A DNA stretch of 8,495 bases, from contig JAKFER010000135.1 in assembly GCA_036675565.1 (NCBI GenBank), positions 1 through 8,495 of the forward strand, in the 5' to 3' direction. Positions 1 to 5,341 of this stretch are shown here, piece after piece. A model generated the notes under the pieces. The model had not been told where the DNA came from. It saw only the letters and a program-made list of their open reading frames with translations, and did no database searches. This stretch comes from JACCYQ01 sp036675565 (lineage in GTDB: Bacteria > Bacteroidota > Bacteroidia > Chitinophagales > Chitinophagaceae). The translations under genes were made by a program, and so were the position numbers. The number at the start of each line of letters is the position of its first letter. Positions within the stretch are counted from its first letter, which is position 1.

Positions 1-178
1 ATTCCGGGACAAGATTGTAGAAATAAAAGAAAATGAATTTCTGATCGTGCCAAAAGGTGTTGAACATAAGCCGGTGGCCGATGAAGAAGTTTCATTATTA
101 TTGTTTGAGCCGGCATCAACCCTAAATACCGGAAATACAAAAAATGAATTGACAAGGGAAGATCTTGAAAGAATTTAA
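1..178 (+). CDS. Cupin-domain protein, 3' end only (5' end outside the window)
   Basis: The frame opens at base 2 and runs 58 codons to a TAA at 176-178, so this is the C-terminal part of a small protein. The visible part begins FRDK, continues with a beta-strand stretch EFLIVPKGVEHKPVA and then LLLFEPASTLNTG. The pattern 'VPKGVEHKP..., LLLFEP' is the second half of a single-domain cupin of the mannose-6-phosphate isomerase-like kind, usually about 110-120 residues long. The His in GVEH fits the conserved His of cupin motif 2, which normally helps bind a metal. The substrate of these stand-alone cupins is generally unknown, and nothing nearby suggests one. The next gene starts 138 bases downstream. 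The family call is fairly safe; the function is not assigned. Confidence 0.75.
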   Translation, partial: FRDKIVEIKENEFLIVPKGVEHKPVADEEVSLLLFEPASTLNTGNTKNELTREDLERI

Positions 179-316
179 TCGAATTATTTCTTTTGTATAC
201 GCAATTAAATAAAATGTTAACACCATTCATTTAAAATCAGTCCCTTTCATCCTGTGAATTCCTCGATTCATTACAATTGAAACCCTGCAGGTTAAATTTT
301 TTTACAACTTAGTAGA

Positions 317-1807
317 ATGAAAAGACTTTTCAGGTTTAAACGGCCAAGCCTAACTGCCTTGTTGTTTAAATTAATTCCAGCCATTTTATCGCTTTTTATG
401 TTTGTGCAGGCAGGTGCACAGTCCGATATTTTGTATTATAAAACTGCACCTCGCGACTTTGCAAAAACAAAAATTCCTAAAAAATTATTACAGGAAGATA
501 TGCTGTTATGGCAAAAAGTAATGGAAGAAAGCCATGTGAATCCTTATCATGCCATAAGTGCAACTGCATTACAACAATTGCAAAAAGATATTTTAAAAGA
601 ATTGCCGGATAGTGTAACGCATTTCCAGGCAAGTTTTGCCATCAGTCGCCTGATCGGTGCATTGGATGAAGGTCATCTTGGCTTTTCCACAAACCGTGTT
701 AGCGATAGCTTGTTTAGTTACCACGGCGTACGATTCCCCTACCAGCTTTTTGAAATCAATGATGGAAGTCTTGTTGTGCAGCGTGACCTGGGCAGCGGAT
801 TTCAATTGCCTGCATTCAGCCGGATCATAGAAGTGAATGGTGTTCCGGTAAAACAATTGTATGAAAAATATTCCAAATTATTTGGCGGATTGGAACTATG
901 GAGGAAGTTGATGGTAAAAAATTATTGGCGCAAATTATTATTCCTGGATGGTTTGGAAAGTCCTTTTAAGATTAAGGCTATAAATGGGAATGATACATTG
1001 AACTTTACCAAAGCGGGTTACACATATGATCAAACAGATAGCCTTGGAAAAATACTTTCGGCTGAACAGCCAGTATTTAAACCCTTCTCTTTTCGATTCC
1101 TGGAAAATAATATTGCATTAATTGAATTTAATACCATGAATGGAAAATTGAAAGATTCCTTTTCTGTATTCCTGCGTGATGCATTTAATCAGATTAATCA
1201 AAAAAAAGCGAACGGAGTCATTATTGACATCCGCAAGAATGGTGGTGGTGATAGTGGTTTGGGTGATACATTATTAAGTTACATCACCAATAAACCTTAT
1301 CGTAATGCAAGTGGAATGAAGATGCGCATCAGCAAACATTCAAAAGCCATTGCGGAATTGAGAGGGGCAAATGACCCATTTAAAGATTGGGATAATGGAA
1401 AATTGTATGAATACAAAGTGACCGATTTAAAAAAACCGGAAGACAATCCCTTGCGATATAATGGAAAAGTAGCTGTGTTGATCGGTACGGGTACTTTCAG
1501 TAGTGCCAATATGCTGACCAATGCCATCAAAGATTACCAGTTAGCAACATTGGTAGGCGAAAAAACAGCTGAACCTGCTAATGACTTTGGAGAAATTATG
1601 TATTTCATGCTGCCCAATACTTACATCGTGGCGCCAACAGCTATCAAAATGTTTATGAGGGCCAATGGAAATGAAAATGATTTTGATGGCATCAAACCTG
1701 ACATTGAAGTAACAAATTCTTCAGAAGATATTCTCCGGAAAAGAGATCGGGTTTTAGAAACCGCCTTCAATTGGTTCAATACGGGAAGTGCAATGAGAAC
1801 AAATTAA
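317..1807 (+). CDS. Secreted S41-family (tricorn/C-terminal-processing-like) serine peptidase
   Basis: The 496-residue product starts with a signal peptide: basic residues (KRLFRFKR), a hydrophobic run and a likely cleavage site after Ala34 (AGA|Q). It is therefore expected in the periplasm or outside the cell. A helical N-terminal region (about 55-125) ends in DEGHLGFS, as in other S41 proteins. A PDZ-like segment follows (about 155-185, RIIEVNGVPV). The peptidase core holds VIIDIRKNGGG (301-311), the family's 'DxRxNxGG' strand, and TGTFSSANM (391-399), in which Ser395 is the probable nucleophile. The later GEKTAEP (414-420) lacks the FGKG continuation that carries the catalytic Lys in CtpA/CtpB, so it is closer to the tricorn/IRBP-like branch than to true C-terminal processing peptidases. 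The ATG at 317 is chosen because it yields the full signal peptide. The substrate is unknown. Confidence 0.88.
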   Translation: MKRLFRFKRPSLTALLFKLIPAILSLFMFVQAGAQSDILYYKTAPRDFAKTKIPKKLLQEDMLLWQKVMEESHVNPYHAISATALQQLQKDILKELPDSVTHFQASFAISRLIGALDEGHLGFSTNRVSDSLFSYHGVRFPYQLFEINDGSLVVQRDLGSGFQLPAFSRIIEVNGVPVKQLYEKYSKLFGGLELWRKLMVKNYWRKLLFLDGLESPFKIKAINGNDTLNFTKAGYTYDQTDSLGKILSAEQPVFKPFSFRFLENNIALIEFNTMNGKLKDSFSVFLRDAFNQINQKKANGVIIDIRKNGGGDSGLGDTLLSYITNKPYRNASGMKMRISKHSKAIAELRGANDPFKDWDNGKLYEYKVTDLKKPEDNPLRYNGKVAVLIGTGTFSSANMLTNAIKDYQLATLVGEKTAEPANDFGEIMYFMLPNTYIVAPTAIKMFMRANGNENDFDGIKPDIEVTNSSEDILRKRDRVLETAFNWFNTGSAMRTN

Positions 1808-1892
1808 AGAGAAAAACGGGTTGAGTTAAAATAACTTCATCCAAATAATGTTTTTTAATATGCACTTGCCTGCATCAATAATATAAAAGATA

Positions 1893-2345
1893 GTGCACGA
1901 CTTTACAATTTACAAAGACGGTTTTTATATTTCCACCAATAAATCCAAACTGGACATATCGTCTGTTCACCACTTTCTTTCAACCGAAGCTTACTGGAGC
2001 CTGGGCATTCCATATGAAACGGTAAAAAAATCCATCGACCATTCTTTAAATTTCGGACTCTATCATCATAACCAGCAAATAGGTTTTGCAAGAATCATTT
2101 CTGATTTTTCAACAATAGCATACCTGGGCGATGTTTATATTTTGAAGGAATACAGGGGTCGTGGATTGTCAAAATGGTTAATGGAAACCATAACCATGTT
2201 TCCGGAATTACAAGGTTTAAGAAGATGGATCTTATTAACTGGCGATGCGCATGAATTGTATAAAAAATTTGGCTGGACTAACATTGCCAATTCCGAAAGA
2301 TGGATGGAGTTGCACAACAAAGACGTTTATAAAAAACAGTATTAA
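1893..2345 (+). CDS. GNAT-family N-acetyltransferase (first of a tandem pair)
   Basis: This 150-residue cytoplasmic protein has the GNAT fold. Motif A is GDVYILKEYRGRGLSKWL (79-96), where R88-G-R-G91-L-S93 is the pyrophosphate-binding loop for acetyl-CoA; the usual final Gly/Ala is Ser here. AHELYKKFGW (119-128) matches the C-terminal 'LYxKxGF' motif. The reaction would be transfer of an acetyl group from acetyl-CoA to an amine, but the acceptor cannot be read from the sequence. The start is a GTG: an in-frame TAA at 1884-1886 closes the frame just upstream, and no in-frame ATG occurs before motif A. Only two bases separate its stop from the next gene, so the two are probably co-translated. 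The family call is strong; the specificity is unknown. Confidence 0.87.
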   Translation: MHDFTIYKDGFYISTNKSKLDISSVHHFLSTEAYWSLGIPYETVKKSIDHSLNFGLYHHNQQIGFARIISDFSTIAYLGDVYILKEYRGRGLSKWLMETITMFPELQGLRRWILLTGDAHELYKKFGWTNIANSERWMELHNKDVYKKQY

Positions 2346-2347
2346 GT

Positions 2348-2746
2348 ATGGAGATCAATTACAAAACCGGGATCATTCCAACTGCAGAACAGATCATTGA
2401 GTTGTATGATAATGCTGGTTTGCCGAGGCCAACAAATAATATGGAAAGAATTAAAAAAATGTTTGAAAATTCGAACCTGGTTATTACTGCATGGGATAAT
2501 GAACTTTTAGTTGGGGTTTCCCGTTCTATCACCGATTGGGTTTGGAGTTGCTATCTCGCTGATCTTGCTGTAAGAAAAGAGTATAAAAAATCAGGCATTG
2601 GAAAAAAGCTGGTTGAACTCACCAAAAAAGCAGTGGGTGATCAATCTATGGTTCTTTTGTTATCTGTTCCAACTGCCATGGAATATTATCCTAAAATCGG
2701 TTTCATTAAACAGGAAAGCAGTTTTATTATAAACAGGGAAATGTAA
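2348..2746 (+). CDS. GNAT-family N-acetyltransferase (second of a tandem pair)
   Basis: This 132-residue protein is a compact GNAT domain with little outside it. The N-terminal helix region contains LYDNAGLPRP (19-28), followed by SNLVITAWDNELLVGVSRS (42-60), the strands before the acetyl-CoA site. Motif A is DLAVRKEYKKSGIGKKL (72-88) with the loop K80-K-S-G83-I-G85; Lys stands where Gln or Arg is usual. EYYPKIGF (112-119) is the C-terminal motif. It follows the first acetyltransferase after two bases. The two differ in sequence throughout, including the N-terminal half, so they look like members of different GNAT subfamilies rather than a recent duplication. The acceptor substrate is not predictable. 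No terminator is evident in the 100 bases that follow. Confidence 0.87.
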   Translation: MEINYKTGIIPTAEQIIELYDNAGLPRPTNNMERIKKMFENSNLVITAWDNELLVGVSRSITDWVWSCYLADLAVRKEYKKSGIGKKLVELTKKAVGDQSMVLLLSVPTAMEYYPKIGFIKQESSFIINREM

Positions 2747-2846
2747 ACTTGTTTATCCTCTTTTTGTTTTACCTATATTGCTAACCGTTATCCAGAATAA
2801 ATAATTTTATAGTTCTGCCAGAAGCTGATAAAGTAATTTCGTTAAT

Positions 2847-3584
2847 ATGAATGTGTATGTTCTAAAACTTAGTTTCAATTTTGGCGGAATTGATCATGTC
2901 ATTTACCCGGTCATTTTCAAAAATCAAGACGAAATTATTTTGGTTGATTGTGGTTATCCCGATTTTTTACCAATAATTGAAAGAGCCGCTAATCTTCACG
3001 ACATTTCTTTGAATCAATTAACGGGCATCATCATTACTCATCATGATGTGGACCATGTTGGCGGTTTATACGAGATCAAGAAAAAGTACCCGCATATAAA
3101 AGTTTACTGTTCCGAGATTGAAGAACCATATATAACGGGTCATAAAAAATCATTAAGATTAGAGCAGGCGGAAGCTTTATTCCCATTTCTGCCCGATGAC
3201 CAGAAAGAAGGCGCTTTCTATTTCCAGCAAATGTTGCAATCCGTACAACCAGTGAAAGTTGATACAGTATTTTCAGATGGCGATGCGCCTGCTTTTTTAA
3301 ATGGCGTTAAAATAATGTACACACCAGGACATATGCCTGGTCATATTTCATTTTATATTGAAGAATCCAAAACCCTCGTAGCAGCTGACGCTGTTGTGTA
3401 TGAAGATGGTGAATTAGAAATAGCCAACCCAGAATATACCCTGGATTTAGATGCAGCAATTCAATCTGTCAAAAAGTTTCAGCAACTTGACATAAAAAAA
3501 ATTATTTGTTATCACGGTGGTGTAGTTGAAGTGAATGTGGAAGAGCAATTGGAAAATCTAATTAATAAATACAGCCAACCTTAG
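2847..3584 (+). CDS. Metallo-beta-lactamase-fold hydrolase
   Basis: The 245-residue protein has no signal peptide and is probably cytoplasmic. It shows the metallo-beta-lactamase landmarks in order: the strand IILVDCGYP (30-38) with Asp34, the metal motif THHDVDHVGG (64-73), TPGHMPGH (159-166) with His162, AADAV (179-183) with the bridging Asp181, and CYHGG (221-225) with His223. The metal motif reads H65-x-D67-x-D69-H70 instead of the usual HxHxDH, with Asp in place of the second His; this variant recurs in a subset of stand-alone MBL hydrolases. Such proteins cover glyoxalase II-like thioesterases, lactonases and others, so the substrate remains open. The length fits the family. The gene is probably transcribed alone or with the upstream pair; no consensus promoter was found in the preceding 100 bases. 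Confidence 0.88.
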   Translation: MNVYVLKLSFNFGGIDHVIYPVIFKNQDEIILVDCGYPDFLPIIERAANLHDISLNQLTGIIITHHDVDHVGGLYEIKKKYPHIKVYCSEIEEPYITGHKKSLRLEQAEALFPFLPDDQKEGAFYFQQMLQSVQPVKVDTVFSDGDAPAFLNGVKIMYTPGHMPGHISFYIEESKTLVAADAVVYEDGELEIANPEYTLDLDAAIQSVKKFQQLDIKKIICYHGGVVEVNVEEQLENLINKYSQP

Positions 3585-3755
3585 ATTAGAAATGGGCTGG
3601 TCGTTTTTATCGTAATTGGTCATATTTCGAATGATCAGTAAATTTAATAATTGAATTTTTGACAATTATTCATTTGTATCCACGCCCTGTATAAATCCAT
3701 CATTTCCGGACATCACTAAAAGAAAAATATTTATCTCACGCCAAAATAAAAACAA

Positions 3756-4646
3756 ATGAAAAAATCGGTTCAAATTATAGCTATTGCTTTTGTCAGCGCT
3801 TTCATATTTGTACAATGTGGATCGCAAAATTCAGATGAAACAACCATGGAAGAAAACGCCACTGAGACGGAAGCAAAAACGCCAACGCTCACGATGCTTT
3901 GGGAAACACCGGATTCTCTTTTTACCAATGAATCTGTTTTGTTTGATGAAAGTACCGGTACTATTTATGTTGCCAATATCGAAGGCCAGGATCCGGTAGG
4001 CAAAGATGGAAAGGGATCCATTGGAATTATTTCCAAGGATGGAAAAATTGTTAATGCTGCATGGGTCAGCGGTTTGAATGCGCCGAAAGGAATGGGCATT
4101 ACCAACGGCAAATTATATGTTACGGATATTGATGAATTGGTGGAAATAGATATAGCCTCCGCAAAAGTGAGTAAAAAATATAAAGTTGATAGTGCGGTTT
4201 TTTTGAATGATTTAGCCATTCAAAACAATAAAGTATATTTTTCTGATTCCAGGACGGGGAAAGTACACTTATTTGATGCAGGCTCTGTTACCACCTTCTC
4301 TAACGGAAATGAAGGAATTAATGGTTTGGAGGTCGCGGCTGATGGCACCTTATATGGCTTGGACGGTTCAGGATTAAAAAAATGGAATACGGATGGAGCA
4401 AGTTCAATAATTAATAGCAATGTAACTGGAGGCGATGGCCTGGTGATATTGAAAGATGGAAATTTCGTGGCCTCAAGATGGCAGGGAGAGATCTGGTTTG
4501 TGAGCGATACCGCCCAAACATTAATGCTGGATACAAAAGCAGCAGAATCAAATACTGCTGATATCGGGTTTATTTCAGCCGAAAACATCGTGCTGGTTCC
4601 AACCTTTTTTAAAAATAAAGTAGTTGCTTATAAATTGGATTATTGA
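3756..4646 (+). CDS. SMP-30/gluconolactonase-like beta-propeller protein, probable lipoprotein
   Basis: The 296-residue product begins with KK and a hydrophobic stretch ending FVQC, so Cys21 is the likely lipidation site. Phe at -3 and Gln at -1 make this an atypical lipobox. An acidic, low-complexity linker (about residues 22-42, including DETTMEEN) follows. The rest is a run of short beta-strand repeats such as GTIYVAN, GKLYVTD, NKVYFSDS and GTLYGLD, as in six-bladed propellers. Three residues fit the SMP-30 metal ligands: Glu59 (in NESVLFD), Asn151 (in LNDLAI) and Asp227 (in GGDGLVIL). SMP-30-type enzymes hydrolyse sugar lactones or similar esters. I infer a membrane-anchored hydrolase or binding protein facing the periplasm or outside; the substrate is unknown. 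A strong terminator 27 bases after the stop closes the transcript. Confidence 0.8.
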   Translation: MKKSVQIIAIAFVSAFIFVQCGSQNSDETTMEENATETEAKTPTLTMLWETPDSLFTNESVLFDESTGTIYVANIEGQDPVGKDGKGSIGIISKDGKIVNAAWVSGLNAPKGMGITNGKLYVTDIDELVEIDIASAKVSKKYKVDSAVFLNDLAIQNNKVYFSDSRTGKVHLFDAGSVTTFSNGNEGINGLEVAADGTLYGLDGSGLKKWNTDGASSIINSNVTGGDGLVILKDGNFVASRWQGEIWFVSDTAQTLMLDTKAAESNTADIGFISAENIVLVPTFFKNKVVAYKLDY

Positions 4647-4673
4647 GTTTACAAAAATCATTTTTATCATTTT

Positions 4674-4698
4674 AAGCCTCCAAATTGGGGGCTTTTTT
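4674..4698 (+). terminator. Rho-independent terminator after the SMP-30-like gene
   Basis: AAGCCTCC (4674-4681) pairs with GGGGGCTT (4687-4694) around the loop AAATT. Seven of eight pairs are Watson-Crick and one is T-G. A run of six T (4693-4698) follows directly. It isolates the upstream gene from the PadR operon. Confidence 0.85.
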
Positions 4699-4894
4699 AT
4701 TTATATGGATTCTTATGGCAGCCATAATTTATAGAATACTCATCCAATTTTCAACCATTCATAAGCTCCATTTTACCATTTATCCAATACGAGTAAAATT
4801 ATTTTAACGCAATAAATGAGTTGAAAGCTTTTGTGGTAAAGGATTTCATGCTGTAAAAGGTATTGTTTTATAAAAGTTACTGCAAACAAACAAG

Positions 4895-4915
4895 GTACTA
4901 TGTGTTGTATAGTAC
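4895..4915. promoter_or_regulatory. Interrupted palindrome, probable PadR operator
   Basis: GTACTAT (4895-4901) and ATAGTAC (4909-4915) are perfect inverted copies separated by seven bases. The site lies 61 bases before the PadR start codon and contains the promoter's -33 TTG (4905-4907). PadR dimers commonly bind such palindromes in front of their own genes, and binding here would block RNA polymerase. The palindrome and its position are seen directly; the identity of the binding protein is inferred. Confidence 0.6.
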
Positions 4916-4936
4916 TAAAAACTTGTCTTACATTTG
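4904..4936 (+). promoter_or_regulatory. Bacteroidota-type promoter of the padR-pspC operon
   Basis: GTTG (4904-4907) and TACATTTG (4929-4936) match the Bacteroidota consensus TTTG ... TAnnTTTG, with an exact -7 element and 21 bases between the elements. Transcription would begin at about 4943, leaving a short leader of about 33 bases before the ATG at 4976. The -33 element sits inside the palindrome at 4895-4915. Confidence 0.65.
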
Positions 4937-4975
4937 TGTTATCAAAATGGCGTAAAAACCAAAAAACTCAAAAAA

Positions 4976-5320
4976 ATGAACATTGAGAATACACAAAGCC
5001 AGATGCGCAAAGGGATACTGGAGTTTTGCATACTCTCCATTATTCGCCGCGGGGAAGCATATCCAAGTGATATCGTGGAGGAGATGAGAGCGGCTAATCT
5101 TAATATCCTGGAAGGTACCCTCTACCCGTTATTGACAAGACTGAAAAATGCAGGCATGCTCAACTACCGATGGGTAGAATCCAATTCCGGGCCTCCCCGT
5201 AAATATTTTTTGCTAACGGAAAAGGGGCAGGACTTCTATATGGAACTGGAAAAAACCTGGACTGAACTCTCGGAAGGCGTCAATGCTCTTACTTCCGCTA
5301 ACAATAAACCAACCAACTAA
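4976..5320 (+). CDS. PadR-family transcriptional regulator
   Basis: The product from ATG 4976 has 114 residues, the normal size for a short (subfamily-2 type) PadR. It opens with a winged helix-turn-helix: RKGILEFCILSIIRRGEAYPSDIVEEM, then EGTLYPLLTRLKNAGMLNYRW (the recognition helix and wing, with the hallmark 'GTLYPLLxRL'), then GPPRKYFLLTEKG. A short C-terminal helix (about 86-100) would form the dimer. A longer version starting at TTG 4934 is possible on paper, but it would begin inside the -7 promoter element, so it is rejected. It is followed 21 bases later by the PspC gene, and the pair is a recurrent arrangement in Bacteroidota. I infer that it represses its own operon through the palindrome at 4895-4915. 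The inducing signal is not visible; cell-envelope stress is plausible from the partner gene. Confidence 0.92.
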   Translation: MNIENTQSQMRKGILEFCILSIIRRGEAYPSDIVEEMRAANLNILEGTLYPLLTRLKNAGMLNYRWVESNSGPPRKYFLLTEKGQDFYMELEKTWTELSEGVNALTSANNKPTN

Positions 5321-5341
5321 TCAACCACAAAACACACGAAA

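Noticed and set aside
165..195. Possible promoter for the S41 peptidase gene: TTG (165-167), 20 bases, TTCTTTTG (188-195).
   Set aside because: The second base of the -7 element is T instead of the conserved A, the -33 lies inside the cupin gene, and the leader would be over 110 bases. Too weak to list.
3572..3608. Hairpin CAGCC/GGCTG followed by TCGTTTTT at the end of the MBL gene.
   Set aside because: Only five pairs with an 18-base loop and two bases interrupting the T-run; the left arm lies inside the coding sequence. Not a convincing terminator.
3651..3676. TTG and TTCATTTG ahead of the SMP-30-like gene as a promoter.
   Set aside because: The gap is only 15 bases and the -7 element lacks its A, so it does not fit the Bacteroidota consensus.
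4220..4588. Long open frame on the minus strand within the SMP-30-like gene.
   Set aside because: It is the mirror of a real gene, has a Pro/Ser-rich composition with no recognisable domain, and no start signal.
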